In this document: in pieces, positions 12,525 through 23,256 of the stretch
Numbering within the stretch: position 1 is the stretch's first letter
Layout of the letters: each line of letters opens with the position of its first letter
Assembly: GCA_902571375.1 (NCBI GenBank)
Contig: CACGBP010000004.1
Location: 38,313 to 102,312 of the forward strand
DNA: 64,000 nucleotides
Source: an uncultured Pelagibacteraceae bacterium
GTDB lineage: Bacteria; Pseudomonadota; Alphaproteobacteria; Pelagibacterales; Pelagibacteraceae
Reading direction: 5' to 3'
Notes under the pieces: generated by a model
The model's database searches: none
Told to the model about the DNA's origin: nothing
The model's input: the letters and a program-made list of their open reading frames with translations, nothing else
Program-made: the position numbers and the translations under genes

Positions 12525-13125
12525 TTTTTACATCCAAAAGTGTTTTTCTATTGTTTTCAGGTTCATTATTTATTCTTCCTCTGTATGAACCAGGCATAGG
12601 TTTTTCACCATTTAAAATTTTGTCTAGAATTTCTAAAGTTTTTTCCTTATCTAAATCTTCATAATAATCATCATTAATTTGCATCATAGGCGCATTCACA
12701 CAAGCGCCTAAACATTCTACCTCCATCCACGAGCAACTTTTATCAGATGATAACTCAGTCTCATTTTCAGAGATTTTTTCCTTACATGCTTCAACTAATT
12801 TATTTGCACCTCTAATCATACATGGCGTAGTGGTACAAACTTGGACAAAATATTTCCCTACTGGTGACAAATTATACATAGAATAAAAAGTAGCCACCTC
12901 ATAAACTTTTATGTAAGGCATGTTTAAAAATTTTGCGATATATTTCATTGCTGCTAAAGGTATCCAATTATTATTTTGTCTTTGAGCGATATAAAGTAAT
13001 GCCATCACAGCACTTTGTTGTTTTCCTTTTGGATAATTAGCAATAATTTTATTCGCGGCCTCTAATGAAGAAGCGTTAAATTCAAAACTTTCCGGTTGAT
13101 CTTTTGAAGGTCTTCTTAAACTCAT
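12517..13125 (-). CDS. nuoE: NADH-quinone oxidoreductase subunit E
   Basis: ORF 202 aa, [27 protein letters not shown]. Confidence 0.95.
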   Translation of the reverse strand: MSLRRPSKDQPESFEFNASSLEAANKIIANYPKGKQQSAVMALLYIAQRQNNNWIPLAAMKYIAKFLNMPYIKVYEVATFYSMYNLSPVGKYFVQVCTTTPCMIRGANKLVEACKEKISENETELSSDKSCSWMEVECLGACVNAPMMQINDDYYEDLDKEKTLEILDKILNGEKPMPGSYRGRINNEPENNRKTLLDVKNA

Positions 13126-14297
13126 CTATCAACCTCCCCAAAAACTATATCTAAAGAACCAAGAACAGCGGGCACATCTGCAAGCATGTGTCCTTTAATT
13201 AAGTAATCCATTGATTGTAAGTGAGAAAATCCTGGTGCTCTAATCTTACATTTATATGGTTTACTTGAACCATCAGAGATTAGGTAAACGCCAAACTCAC
13301 CTTTTGGTGCTTCGACAGCAGTATAAATTTCATCTTTTGGTACACGATATCCCTCTGTAAATAACTTAAAATGATGGATCAAAGCTTCCATAGATTGTTT
13401 TATTTCTTTTTTTGAAGGTGGAGATATTTTTCCATCAAAAGTTTTTATTGGTCCTTTTTCCATTTTTGCTAAACATTGTTTGATAATAGAAACACTTTCT
13501 TTCATTTCCTCAATTCTACATAAGTATCTATCATAGCAATCACCATTTTTTCCCACAGGAATTTTAAATTCTAATTGATCATAACAATCATAAGGTTGAG
13601 ATTTTCTTAAATCCCACGGAACTCCTGAGCCTCTAATCATTACGCCACTAAATGAATAATCAAGTGCATCCTCTTTTGATACAACCCCTATATCAACATT
13701 TCTTTGTTTAAAAATTCTATTATCAGTTAAAAGGTTTTCTAAATCATTTATTATTTTTGGAAAAGTTTTGCAAAATTTAGCGATATCTGTTTCTAAACCT
13801 GCTGGTAGATCTTGATGAACTCCACCTGCTCTAAAATAATTTGCATGTAACCTTGATCCTGAGGCTCTTTCATAAAAAGTCATTAATGTTTCTCGTTCCT
13901 CAAACCCCCATAAAGAAGGTGTTAAAGCCCCAACATCTAATGCTTGTGTTGTAACATTGAGAATATGACTTAAAATTCTCCCAATCTCACAAAACATTAC
14001 TCTTATAAATTGTGCTCTAATTGGGACATCAATATTCAATATTTTTTCAATTGCTAATGCAAAAGCGTGCTCTTGATTCATTGGAGCAACGTAATCAAGA
14101 CGATCAAAATATGGAACTGCTTGCATATAGGTTTTATTTTCAATGAGTTTTTCAGTTCCACGATGTAATAAACCAATATGTGGATCTGCTTTTTCAACTA
14201 CTTCACCATCTAGTTCGAGTATAAGTCTTAAAACACCATGTGCAGCTGGATGTTGCGGTCCAAAATTTAAATTTAAATTTTTAATTTTTTTTGTCAT
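13122..14297 (-). CDS. nuoD: NADH-quinone oxidoreductase subunit D
   Basis: [21 protein letters not shown]; likely start is the internal [17 protein letters not shown] Met at 14297, not the ORF-track Met at 14375. Confidence 0.94.
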   Translation of the reverse strand: MTKKIKNLNLNFGPQHPAAHGVLRLILELDGEVVEKADPHIGLLHRGTEKLIENKTYMQAVPYFDRLDYVAPMNQEHAFALAIEKILNIDVPIRAQFIRVMFCEIGRILSHILNVTTQALDVGALTPSLWGFEERETLMTFYERASGSRLHANYFRAGGVHQDLPAGLETDIAKFCKTFPKIINDLENLLTDNRIFKQRNVDIGVVSKEDALDYSFSGVMIRGSGVPWDLRKSQPYDCYDQLEFKIPVGKNGDCYDRYLCRIEEMKESVSIIKQCLAKMEKGPIKTFDGKISPPSKKEIKQSMEALIHHFKLFTEGYRVPKDEIYTAVEAPKGEFGVYLISDGSSKPYKCKIRAPGFSHLQSMDYLIKGHMLADVPAVLGSLDIVFGEVDR

Positions 14298-14886
14298 TGT
14301 TATCTGTTTGCTCTTTAATATATTTTGTTCCTTCCCATGGACTTTCGTAATCAAAATTTCTATAATTTTGTTCAAGTTTTACCGGTTCATTAATAACTTT
14401 TTTTTGATCTTCACTATATCTGACTTCTGTATGACCAGTTAAAGGGAAATCTTTTCTTAAAGGATGACCTTCAAAACCATAGTCTGTAAGAATTCTTCTT
14501 AAATCTGGATGATCCTTGAAATTAACCCCATACATATCAAACACTTCTCTCTCCATCCAATTAGCTGATGGAAAAATTGAAGTTAAAGAGGAAATAACCT
14601 CGTTTTCATTTATTCTATACGTTAAAATTATTCTTTGATTAAATTCATGACTCAAAAATAAATACACAACTTTAAAACGTTGAGTTTCTTCTGGATAATC
14701 AACAACTGTGATATCAATTAACTGTCTAAATTTTGTGTCTTTGTTTGTTTTTATAAATAATGTTACATCAATTAAATCCTCTTTATCTATCTCAACATAA
14801 ATCTGATTATGCTTAATTAATGACTTATTAATTTTAGTACCAAGCTCAGAATTAATTTTTTTTTCTAAATCAATTAAATTATTCAT
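14281..14886 (-). CDS. nuoC: NADH-quinone oxidoreductase subunit C
   Basis: ORF 201 aa, [40 protein letters not shown]. Confidence 0.95.
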   Translation of the reverse strand: MNNLIDLEKKINSELGTKINKSLIKHNQIYVEIDKEDLIDVTLFIKTNKDTKFRQLIDITVVDYPEETQRFKVVYLFLSHEFNQRIILTYRINENEVISSLTSIFPSANWMEREVFDMYGVNFKDHPDLRRILTDYGFEGHPLRKDFPLTGHTEVRYSEDQKKVINEPVKLEQNYRNFDYESPWEGTKYIKEQTDNNDKKN

Positions 14887-14888
14887 CT

Positions 14889-15404
14889 TTATCTATTAAA
14901 TGATCCTTTATTTCTAATTTTTTTTTGTAATTGCATTATTCCATATAACAATGCTTCAGCAGAGGGAGGACAACCTGGAACGTAAACATCTACAGGCACA
15001 ATACGATCACAGCCTCTTACTACAGAATATGAATAATGATAATATCCTCCACCATTAGCACAACTGCCCATTGATATGACATATCTTGGTTCTGGCATTT
15101 GATCATAAACTTTTCTTAATGCAGGAGCCATTTTATTTGTCAAAGTACCTGCTACAATCATTACATCAGATTGTCTTGGCGAACCTCTCGGTGCAGCACC
15201 AAATCTTTCAAGATCATATCTTGGCATAGCTGTTTGCATCATCTCAACTGCACAACAGGCTAGACCAAAAGTCATCCAGTGCAAAGATCCAGATCTTGAC
15301 CAATTAACTAAATTTTCAAATGAAGTAGTTATAAAACCATTCTTACTGAAATCTTCAGCAAGTTGTTTAAATTCATCAGGTACTTGATCTAATTTATTTT
15401 TCAT
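14889..15404 (-). CDS. nuoB: NADH-quinone oxidoreductase subunit B
   Basis: ORF 171 aa, [45 protein letters not shown]. Confidence 0.96.
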   Translation of the reverse strand: MKNKLDQVPDEFKQLAEDFSKNGFITTSFENLVNWSRSGSLHWMTFGLACCAVEMMQTAMPRYDLERFGAAPRGSPRQSDVMIVAGTLTNKMAPALRKVYDQMPEPRYVISMGSCANGGGYYHYSYSVVRGCDRIVPVDVYVPGCPPSAEALLYGIMQLQKKIRNKGSFNR

Positions 15405-15414
15405 TAAAAAAATT

Positions 15415-15783
15415 TTATTCCCAGTCTAATGCACCTTTTTTCCATTCATAAATAAATCCTACTGTAAGTATGAATAAAAAAATCATCATTGACATAAAAC
15501 CTAAGATACCAATACTTCCAAGAGATATCGCCCACGGAAATAAAAATGCAATTTCAAGATCGAAAATTATAAATAATATTGCAACTAAATAAAACCTTAC
15601 ATCAAATTCCATTCTTGAATCTTGGAACGGTTCAAATCCACACTCATAAGCTGATAGCTTCTCTGGATCAGGGTTTTTTGGAGATAAGATAAAATTTATT
15701 ACTATAAACGCACAACTAAGTCCTAATGCTATAATTAAGAACAAAATTATAGGTAAATAATCTTTTAAAAATTCCGCAGTCAT
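15415..15783 (-). CDS. nuoA: NADH-quinone oxidoreductase subunit A
   Basis: ORF 122 aa, [40 protein letters not shown]. Confidence 0.96.
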   Translation of the reverse strand: MTAEFLKDYLPIILFLIIALGLSCAFIVINFILSPKNPDPEKLSAYECGFEPFQDSRMEFDVRFYLVAILFIIFDLEIAFLFPWAISLGSIGILGFMSMMIFLFILTVGFIYEWKKGALDWE

Positions 15784-15889
15784 GGAGGAATATATATCAT
15801 TTTTTATAGCTAGAAGAAGTGGTGTTAGGTCACATTTTTAAGAATATACAGGTCAATTGATAACAATTATCAGCTTTAAATTAGAGAAG

Positions 15890-15966
15890 TGGCGGGAGTG
15901 AAGGGACTCGAACCCTCGACCTATCGCGTGACAGGCGATCGCTCTAACCAACTGAGCTACACCCCC
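15890..15966 (-). tRNA. tRNA-Asp(GTC)
   Basis: Reverse strand GGGGGTGTAGCTCAGTTGGTTAGAGCGATCGCCTGTCACGCGATAGGTCGAGGGTTCGAGTCCCTTCACTCCCGCCA; anticodon loop CTGTCAC; 7-bp acceptor; encoded CCA. Confidence 0.95.
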
Positions 15967-15980
15967 ACTTTTGATTCTTT

Positions 15981-16056
15981 TGGTGGGCAGTAAAGGACTC
16001 GAACCTTTGACCCCCTCGGTGTAAACGAGATGCTCTACCAACTGAGCTAACCGCCC
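15981..16056 (-). tRNA. tRNA-Val(TAC)
   Basis: Reverse strand GGGCGGTTAGCTCAGTTGGTAGAGCATCTCGTTTACACCGAGGGGGTCAAAGGTTCGAGTCCTTTACTGCCCACCA; anticodon loop TTTACAC; encoded CCA. Confidence 0.95.
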
Positions 16057-16133
16057 GAAACCAAAATGTCCGTTATATCTATTAGTAAAATAAGGTCAAG
16101 ATTAATTAGTTGTTATAAATAAAAGATAATTTT

Positions 16134-16253
16134 TTAAAATCCACCTCTCCAATTATTTTTGGAGTTAAAATTATCCTCTTCTGTTTTAGAGGTCGGTCGC
16201 GTTAAATAGAAAGTTATAAAAACTACACATAACAAAATTATAAATAGTTCCAT
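16134..16253 (-). CDS. Unannotated 39-aa single-TM micropeptide, 8 nt downstream of lon
   Basis: Reverse translation MELFIILLCVVFITFYLTRPTSKTEEDNFNSKNNWRGGF*; hydrophobic N-terminus; shares RPxxKxExDxFNxK with the ORF at 35213-35332. Confidence 0.6.
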   Translation of the reverse strand: MELFIILLCVVFITFYLTRPTSKTEEDNFNSKNNWRGGF

Positions 16254-16261
16254 AAAAAAAT

Positions 16262-18640
16262 TTATTGAATGCTTGCTTGAGACTTATCGTCTTTTTTTGA
16301 AATATCAACTTCAACCCACTCCGTTTTTTTAAGTTCTTTGGTCAAAGCAATTTTTAAAACTTCATCAGCATACTCAACAGGTGTTATTTTAATTTCGTCA
16401 ATTATTTTTTTAGGCATATCAACTAAATCTTTCTCATTTTCTTTTGGTATCAAAACTTCTTTAATTCCTGCTCTATGAGCTGCAATAAGTTTTTCTTTTA
16501 AACCACCAATTGGCAATACCTGACCAGTCAAAGTAACTTCACCTGTCATCGCAACATCTCTTTTAACAGGAATATTTGTTATAGAAGATACAATAGATGT
16601 GACCATACCAATCCCCGCTGATGGACCATCTTTTGGAGTAGCTCCTTCAGGAACATGAATGTGAAAGTCTTTTTTCTCAAATAACGGAGGAATTATTCCA
16701 TATTCCAAGCATTTAGATCTAACAAAAGATTTTGCAGCTTTTACAGACTCTTGCATTACATCTCCAAGTTTACCAGTTATTTGCATCCTACCTTTACCCG
16801 GCATTGTTGCGGTTTCTATTTTTAAAATTTCTCCACCATATTCTGTCCACGCTAATCCAATAACTATTCCAACTCTATTTTCAGTTTCTAATTCACCTGA
16901 TTTAAACTTTGGAACACCTAAAAAATCTGACAAATTATCTTTATTAATCTTAACTTCTTTTTCTTCGCCAGAAACAACTTTTTTAACAACTTTTCTTGCT
17001 ACTTTAGAAATTTCTCTTTCTAAATTTCTAACACCTGACTCTTTTGTGTAGCTTCTAATAATTTCTTGAATGATATTATCTTGTAAAATCATTTCTTTTT
17101 CTTTAACACCATTATCTTTAATTTGTTTTGGTAATAAATATTTGTTCGCAATATTTATTTTTTCATCCTCTGTATAACCTGCAAGTCTAATAACTTCCAT
17201 TCTATCTAATAAAGGAGGAAGGATATTTAGAGTATTAGCAGTGGTCACAAACATTACATCAGACAAATCATAATCAACCTCTAAGTAATGATCGTTAAAA
17301 GATGTATTTTGTTCGGGATCTAATGCTTCCAACAGAGCTGATGATGGGTCACCTCTGTAATCATTACCAATTTTATCAATTTCATCTAAAAGAATTAAAG
17401 GATTTTTAGTTCCTGCTTTTTTCATCATTTGAATTATTTTACCTGGTAAAGATCCAATGTATGTTCTTCTATGTCCTCTTATTTCAGCTTCATCTCTCAT
17501 TCCTCCAACAGACATTCTAACAAATTCTCTATTGGTAGCTTTTGCGATTGATTTTCCTAATGAGGTTTTACCTACTCCAGGTGGACCTACTAAACATAAA
17601 ATTGGCCCTTTGATTTTTTCCATTCTTTTTTGAACAGCTAAGAATTCTATTATTCTCTCTTTTACCTTCTCTAAACCAAAGTGATCTTTATCTAAAATAT
17701 CTAAAGCTTTTTTTAAATCAATATCAACATCACTTTTTTTATGCCATGGTAATTCTGTCATCCAATCCAAATAATTTCTAACAACAGTAGCTTCAGCTGA
17801 CATTGGACTCATATTTTTTAACTTTTTAAGTTCTTGTAAACACTTTTTTTCTACTTCTTTTGGCATTTTAGCTTTTAATATAGCTTTGTTTAAACTTGTA
17901 CTTTCGTCTTTGCCATCTTCAATTTCGCCTAATTCTTTCTGTATAGCTTTAAGCTGCTCATTTAAATAATACTCTCTCTGAGTCTTTTCCATCTGAGTTT
18001 TAACTCTACCTCTAATTCTTTTTTCAACTCCAATTATACTAGTTTCGTTTTCCATTATTTTAATAATTGCATTCAATCTTTTCTTTACATCTGCAGTCTC
18101 AAAAATTTGTTGTTTTTCCGATATTGTTGCGGTTATATGAGATGCTATATTGTCTGCAATTTGTGATGGTTCCTTGATTTGCTTAATACTGTTAATAGTT
18201 TCACTAGAAATTTTCTTATTAATTGAAGTTAATTTTTCTAATCTTCTCAGAGCTGTAGCAGCTAAAGGATAAAGATCTTCATCATCTAATACAATATCAT
18301 TGTAAGGTGTGTAGTCACATGTAATAAATTTTTCATTATCTTTAAAATCGAGAATCTTAACTCTCTTTATACCCTCAACTAAGACTTTTACTGTTCCATC
18401 TGGCAATTTTAACAACTGCAAAATATTACCTTCACAGCCGTACATAAAAATATCGGTTTTTTTAGGATCATCTATTTCCGAATTTTTTTGCGTCACTAAA
18501 ATGATTTTTTTGTCTTTCTTCATCACTTCATTTAATGCAGATATTGATTTGTCTCTTCCAACAAACAGTGGAATTACCATACTTGGAAATACCACAATAT
18601 CTCTCAAAGGTAATAATGGTAAAGAAATTTTGACGTCCAT
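16262..18640 (-). CDS. lon: Endopeptidase La (Lon protease)
   Basis: ORF 792 aa, GPPGVGKTSLGKSIA Walker A, PKDGPSAGIGMVTS catalytic Ser, GGLKEKLIAAHRAG. Confidence 0.97.
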   Translation of the reverse strand: MDVKISLPLLPLRDIVVFPSMVIPLFVGRDKSISALNEVMKKDKKIILVTQKNSEIDDPKKTDIFMYGCEGNILQLLKLPDGTVKVLVEGIKRVKILDFKDNEKFITCDYTPYNDIVLDDEDLYPLAATALRRLEKLTSINKKISSETINSIKQIKEPSQIADNIASHITATISEKQQIFETADVKKRLNAIIKIMENETSIIGVEKRIRGRVKTQMEKTQREYYLNEQLKAIQKELGEIEDGKDESTSLNKAILKAKMPKEVEKKCLQELKKLKNMSPMSAEATVVRNYLDWMTELPWHKKSDVDIDLKKALDILDKDHFGLEKVKERIIEFLAVQKRMEKIKGPILCLVGPPGVGKTSLGKSIAKATNREFVRMSVGGMRDEAEIRGHRRTYIGSLPGKIIQMMKKAGTKNPLILLDEIDKIGNDYRGDPSSALLEALDPEQNTSFNDHYLEVDYDLSDVMFVTTANTLNILPPLLDRMEVIRLAGYTEDEKINIANKYLLPKQIKDNGVKEKEMILQDNIIQEIIRSYTKESGVRNLEREISKVARKVVKKVVSGEEKEVKINKDNLSDFLGVPKFKSGELETENRVGIVIGLAWTEYGGEILKIETATMPGKGRMQITGKLGDVMQESVKAAKSFVRSKCLEYGIIPPLFEKKDFHIHVPEGATPKDGPSAGIGMVTSIVSSITNIPVKRDVAMTGEVTLTGQVLPIGGLKEKLIAAHRAGIKEVLIPKENEKDLVDMPKKIIDEIKITPVEYADEVLKIALTKELKKTEWVEVDISKKDDKSQASIQ

Positions 18641-18700
18641 AGGTAGAATATGGATATTATAAATTATATTTCAACATCTTTTTCCTGTTTATTAAGGATA

Positions 18701-19966
18701 TTAAGCCGCTGATGTTTTGTCTGTTTTAGATTTATCAGTTTTTGAGTGCACTATAATAGGTTGAGATTGGCCTTTTACAGTAGAAGCGTCAATTATAACT
18801 TCCTCTATATTTTCTTGACTCGGTAAATCGTACATAGTTTTTAAGAGTATATTTTCCAATATTGACCTCAACCCTCTAGCTCCAGTTTTTTTTCTAATTG
18901 CTTTCAAAGCTATTTCTTTTAAAGCATTATCTTTAAAAATAAGTTTTGCACCGTCAAGTTTAAACAATTCCTGATATTGTTTTGTTAAAGAGTTTTTTGG
19001 TTCTTGTAAAATTTTTATAAGCGATTTCTCATCAAGATCTTCTAAAGTTGCTATCATAGGTAAACGACCAATAAACTCTGGTATTAAACCATATTTTAAC
19101 AAATCCTCTGGTTCTAATCCCTTCATCCATTCACCAGTTTTTTTATCTTGAGTATTTTTTACGTCAGCACCAAATCCTATTGAAGTACCTTTGTCTCTTT
19201 GAGAAATAATCTTATCAAGGCCAGCAAATGCACCTCCACAAATAAATAAAATATTTGTTGTATCAACTTGCAAAAATTCTTGTTGAGGATGTTTTCTACC
19301 ACCTTGGGGAGGAACACTAGCAATAGTTCCTTCCATAATTTTTAATAAAGCTTGTTGAACACCTTCACCTGAAACATCTCTTGTAATTGATGGATTTTCA
19401 GATTTTCTACTTATCTTATCAACCTCGTCAATGTAAACTATTCCTCTTTGAGCCTTTTCAACATTATAATCTGCAGCTTGTAATAATTTTAGAATTATAT
19501 TTTCAACATCTTCACCAACATAACCAGCTTCTGTTAAAGTAGTAGCATCTGCCATTGTAAATGGAACATCTAAAATTCTTGCCAATGTTTGAGCTAATAA
19601 AGTTTTTCCACACCCAGTCGGACCTACTAATAAAATATTTGATTTTGCAAGTTCAACATTCTTACTTGTCTTATTTTCATAATTTAATCTTTTATAATGA
19701 TTGTGAACTGCAACTGATAAAACTTTTTTTGCGTGGCTTTGACCTATTACATAATCGTCTAACACAGAACAAATTTCTTTTGGAGAAGGTAGACCATCTT
19801 GATGTTTAACAAAAGTATCTTTACTTTCCTCTTTTATGATATCCATACAAAGTTCAACACATTCATCACATATAAAAACTGTTGGACCAGCAATCAATTT
19901 TCTTACTTCATGTTGACTCTTTCCACAAAAAGAGCAGTACAGAATATTTTTGTTATTATTACTCAT
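18701..19966 (-). CDS. clpX: ATP-dependent Clp protease ATP-binding subunit ClpX
   Basis: ORF 421 aa, N-terminal zinc finger [26 protein letters not shown]. Confidence 0.97.
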   Translation of the reverse strand: MSNNNKNILYCSFCGKSQHEVRKLIAGPTVFICDECVELCMDIIKEESKDTFVKHQDGLPSPKEICSVLDDYVIGQSHAKKVLSVAVHNHYKRLNYENKTSKNVELAKSNILLVGPTGCGKTLLAQTLARILDVPFTMADATTLTEAGYVGEDVENIILKLLQAADYNVEKAQRGIVYIDEVDKISRKSENPSITRDVSGEGVQQALLKIMEGTIASVPPQGGRKHPQQEFLQVDTTNILFICGGAFAGLDKIISQRDKGTSIGFGADVKNTQDKKTGEWMKGLEPEDLLKYGLIPEFIGRLPMIATLEDLDEKSLIKILQEPKNSLTKQYQELFKLDGAKLIFKDNALKEIALKAIRKKTGARGLRSILENILLKTMYDLPSQENIEEVIIDASTVKGQSQPIIVHSKTDKSKTDKTSAA

Positions 19967-20055
19967 AAATTTTTAAACGAATCAATTTAATTACTTTATT
20001 ATAATTGAGTCATACTAATCAAGTTTCGAATATGTTTAATTCAATATATGGTAGT

Positions 20056-20667
20056 TTAAGATCTTTTTTCCACTACTTCATCTATCAAGCCAAATGATTT
20101 AGCTGTTTCAGCAGTCATAAAATTATCTCGCTCAAGAGCAGATTTAATTTCTTCAACAGTTTTGCCTGTATGTTTTGAGTAAATTTCATTCAGCCTTTTT
20201 TTTAATGAAAGGACTTCATTCGCATGAATTTCAATATCTGTTGCTTGACCTTGAAAACCAGCAGAAGGTTGGTGTACCATTATTCTTGAATTTGGAAGAG
20301 AAAATCTTTTTCCTTTTGTTCCAGCAGCAAGTAAAAATGATCCCATAGAGGCCGCTTGACCAATGCATAAAGTTGAAATATCTGGTTTGATATATTGCAT
20401 TGTGTCGTAAATACCTAAACCAGCAGTTACTAAGCCACCAGGACTATTTATATAAAGATAAATTTCTTTTTTTGGATCTTCTGCTTCTAAAAACAAAAGT
20501 TGTGCAGTCACTAAAGAAGCGACATTATCATTTATTTGTCCTGTTAAAAAAATAATTCTTTCTTTCAACAATCTTGAATAAATATCGTAAGCTCTTTCTC
20601 CTTTACTTGATTGCTCAACAACCATTGGCACTAGACTGCTCATGTGTTCAGATAATTTATTTGTCAT
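20056..20667 (-). CDS. clpP: ATP-dependent Clp protease proteolytic subunit
   Basis: ORF 203 aa, [34 protein letters not shown]. Confidence 0.97.
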   Translation of the reverse strand: MTNKLSEHMSSLVPMVVEQSSKGERAYDIYSRLLKERIIFLTGQINDNVASLVTAQLLFLEAEDPKKEIYLYINSPGGLVTAGLGIYDTMQYIKPDISTLCIGQAASMGSFLLAAGTKGKRFSLPNSRIMVHQPSAGFQGQATDIEIHANEVLSLKKRLNEIYSKHTGKTVEEIKSALERDNFMTAETAKSFGLIDEVVEKRS

Positions 20668-20700
20668 AAAAGTGATTCGTACTACTTATACAACTTGAGA

Positions 20701-22122
20701 TTACTTTTTGCTAACTTTTTTTGTTTTTTTCTTAACTGTCTTAGCTTTTGTAGATTTGGTCACTGTTTTTTTGGGACTTACTTTTTTTGTTTCGGTCTTT
20801 TTTTGTTCTTCTTTATTTGTATCTAACTCTTGCTTCTGTGAATCTTTAAGAATTTTTTCTGCCTCATCTTTTGTAATTTCCTTTTTAGAAGATTTTCCTT
20901 TTTGTTTAATAGAATTTAAAATTTTTTCTTCATAAACAGTACCTCTTAAGCTGGCTAGTGCACTTGGATTTTTTTTATAAAAATCCATTACCATTTTTTC
21001 CTGGCCTGGCATCATTTGTATCTGCTTTTGTACTTCCATTTGAAGCTCTTGTTCTGTAACTTTTATCTGATTTTGTTCACCAAACTCGTTTAAAATTAAA
21101 CCAACTTTAATTCTTTTTTTTGCTATTTCCTCAAAATTACTTTTACTTTTCTTAGCATCTTCCTCTGACATTCCTTGAGAAAGTATTTTTACCTCTTCAG
21201 CAAGTAAATTTTCAGGTATTTCAGTTACCTTAAATTTTTCAATTTCTTTTAATATTTGGTTTTTAGTTAATCTATCTAAAGAATTTTTATATTCATCATT
21301 GATCTGTTTTGATATTAAAGTTTTAAGATCATTTAAATCTTTTGCTCCAAGATTTTTTGCAAATTGATCATCAATTTTTACTTCATCTGGATTTTTTACA
21401 GCTGATATTGAACATTTAAATTTTGCTTTTTTATTAATTAATTCTTTTTCAGGAAAATTTTCAGGTAAAACTGCCTCTACAATTTTTTCATCACCTTTTT
21501 TTGCTCCAATTAGTTGCTTATCAAACCCTTTTAAAAATAAATCTTTACCAAGTGTTAATTGAGTATTTTTTCCTTCTCCACCTTTAAAAGTTTTATCATC
21601 AATTGTTGCGTTATAATCAAAAACAATAAGATCCCCTTCTTTTGCTTTAACATTATCTGCAGCATCTTTGAAACTTGGTTGATTTTTTGCTATCTCACTA
21701 ATTCTTTTGTCAGTTTCTTTTTGATCTATTTTGACTGTATATTCATCAAACTTGATATTTTCTATTGATTTTAATTCTACTTTAGGAAGTTCAGTTACAG
21801 ACAATACATATTCTAAATCTTTATCTTCACCATATGTTTTAAGATCTAATTTAGGTTGACCAGCTGGTTTAATTTTATTTTCCGATAGTGCTTTCGTTGA
21901 TGTTTCTTTTAAAACTTTATCTAAAACTTCTCCAAAGATTGCTTTACCAAACTGTCGTTTTAAAACTTCTCTTGGAACCTTGCCTGGTCTAAAACCCTTT
22001 AGATTAACAGTGCCTTTAATCTCCTCATATTTTTCATCCATGTAATTATTCATTGTCTTTTTATCGACAAAAACTTTTACATCTTTGTTTAAACCTTTTT
22101 TATTTTCTATTGTGACTTTCAT
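20701..22122 (-). CDS. tig: Trigger factor
   Basis: ORF 473 aa, LKGFRPGKVPREVLKRQFG; clpX-clpP-tig synteny; Lys-rich C-terminal tail. Confidence 0.93.
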   Translation of the reverse strand: MKVTIENKKGLNKDVKVFVDKKTMNNYMDEKYEEIKGTVNLKGFRPGKVPREVLKRQFGKAIFGEVLDKVLKETSTKALSENKIKPAGQPKLDLKTYGEDKDLEYVLSVTELPKVELKSIENIKFDEYTVKIDQKETDKRISEIAKNQPSFKDAADNVKAKEGDLIVFDYNATIDDKTFKGGEGKNTQLTLGKDLFLKGFDKQLIGAKKGDEKIVEAVLPENFPEKELINKKAKFKCSISAVKNPDEVKIDDQFAKNLGAKDLNDLKTLISKQINDEYKNSLDRLTKNQILKEIEKFKVTEIPENLLAEEVKILSQGMSEEDAKKSKSNFEEIAKKRIKVGLILNEFGEQNQIKVTEQELQMEVQKQIQMMPGQEKMVMDFYKKNPSALASLRGTVYEEKILNSIKQKGKSSKKEITKDEAEKILKDSQKQELDTNKEEQKKTETKKVSPKKTVTKSTKAKTVKKKTKKVSKK

Positions 22123-22132
22123 ACTATTTTAA

Positions 22133-22217
22133 TGGTAGGGCGAAAAGGACTCGAACCTTCACAGATTGCTCTATCGGTTCCTAAGACCGACGCGTCTACC
22201 AATTCCGCCATCGCCCC
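22133..22217 (-). tRNA. tRNA-Leu(TAG)
   Basis: Reverse strand GGGGCGATGGCGGAATTGGTAGACGCGTCGGTCTTAGGAACCGATAGAGCAATCTGTGAAGGTTCGAGTCCTTTTCGCCCTACCA; long variable arm; loop CTTAGGA. Confidence 0.95.
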
Positions 22218-22305
22218 ACAAATTATGTGGTCTTATATATTATTGAAACTATTTGTCCAACGACAATTGTTGCAAAATATATTATTTTTCCTTTATAATA
22301 TTCAC

Positions 22306-22557
22306 ATGATAATTTCACCATGTATAAGTATCTGCAAAACAGATCCTAGCACAGGATATTGCTACGGATGTGGCAGAAGTAATGAGGAAAAAAGAATTTG
22401 GAAACTTGAAGATACAACCGATGATTGGAAAAAAGAAAATATCGAAATTATAAAAAAAAGATTAACTGGTTGGCAGTTAGAAAGTTTCGAGGAGTCATAT
22501 ACATATAAAATTGAAAATGGTATTTCTTTATTTAAAAAAAGTTTAAAAAATGAGTAA
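22306..22557 (+). CDS. DUF1289-like Cys-rich small protein
   Basis: Met at 22306 in ORF 22132..22557: MIISPCISICKTDPSTGYCYGCGRSNEEKRIWK; upstream part of the ORF overlaps tRNA-Leu and is discarded. Confidence 0.75.
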   Translation: MIISPCISICKTDPSTGYCYGCGRSNEEKRIWKLEDTTDDWKKENIEIIKKRLTGWQLESFEESYTYKIENGISLFKKSLKNE

Positions 22558-22723
22558 AACTTCAATCGTTATTATAATTTATATTATTGGACTTATTTTT
22601 GGTGCCTTAGTTCTTAAAATCTGGAGTGCAGATACTAGTATTTTAAAAGGTCTTTTAGGTTTAGGCTGGACAGCACTTCTTTTAATAGGAATATTTTTTG
22701 CTGAAAAAAATGAAAAAAATTAG
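22550..22723 (+). CDS. Small two-TM hypothetical protein (57 aa)
   Basis: MSKTSIVIIIYIIGLIFGALVLKIWSADTSILKGLLGLGWTALLLIGIFFAEKNEKN*, overlaps both neighbours by a few nt as in coupled genes. Confidence 0.6.
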   Translation: MSKTSIVIIIYIIGLIFGALVLKIWSADTSILKGLLGLGWTALLLIGIFFAEKNEKN

Positions 22724-23132
22724 ATATTTTATCTTTCTTCTTTTTATTATTTTACCGTTTCAAAGTTTAAAGCCTGAAATAATTATTATGAGTGCTTGTG
22801 ATGATAAACAAGATGAATATTTGAAAAATGAATACATACTTAATCTAAACGAATTAATAATGACAAGAAATTACGTTTATAAAGAAAAAACCTACCAAAA
22901 ATATAGGTTAACAGACCTAAGTGTTAAAAAATCTAATACTTACGTTAGAAATATATATGAAGAGAATGGAAAAATTTTAACTCATAAACATGGCTATCCT
23001 CAATTTTATACTCAAATTTTATTTGAAAAAGATAAAAAAGAAATCTTTATAAAAACAGTTTTGAATGATGAGGAAGGAATTTCCAAAATTTCAACTTGTA
23101 AAAAAATAGAAAAATTTGAAAAAGAAAGTTAA
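22710..23132 (+). CDS. Hypothetical secreted protein
   Basis: ORF 22698..23132; likely start MKKIRYFIFLLFIILPFQS (signal-peptide-like). Confidence 0.5.
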   Translation: MKKIRYFIFLLFIILPFQSLKPEIIIMSACDDKQDEYLKNEYILNLNELIMTRNYVYKEKTYQKYRLTDLSVKKSNTYVRNIYEENGKILTHKHGYPQFYTQILFEKDKKEIFIKTVLNDEEGISKISTCKKIEKFEKES

Positions 23133-23254
23133 TTTTTTTTCTTACTTTTTGGCAAATTTCTTTTTATTTTTCCAAATCGATTGTTTGTAATATTACTTCT
23201 ATGTCTAGCGTAAGCTTGTTTTTGCGCTTGTTTCATCGCTCTCTTTGATGACAT
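23129..23254 (-). CDS. Small basic hypothetical protein (41 aa)
   Basis: Reverse translation MSSKRAMKQAQKQAYARHRSNITNNRFGKIKRNLPKSKKKN*; fills the gap between flanking genes. Confidence 0.45.
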   Translation of the reverse strand: MSSKRAMKQAQKQAYARHRSNITNNRFGKIKRNLPKSKKKN

Positions 23255-23256
23255 CT

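Noticed and set aside
15859-15871. GATAACAATTATC inverted repeat upstream of nuoA
   Set aside because: Short AT-rich palindrome; no basis to assign a regulator.
15853-16041. 62-aa minus-strand ORF MVEHLVYTEGVKGSSPLLPTKRIK...
   Set aside because: It spans the tRNA-Asp and tRNA-Val genes; the peptide is a translation of tRNA sequence.
22132-22305. N-terminal extension of ORF 22132..22557
   Set aside because: The first part is antisense to tRNA-Leu; the DUF1289-like domain starts at the Met at 22306.
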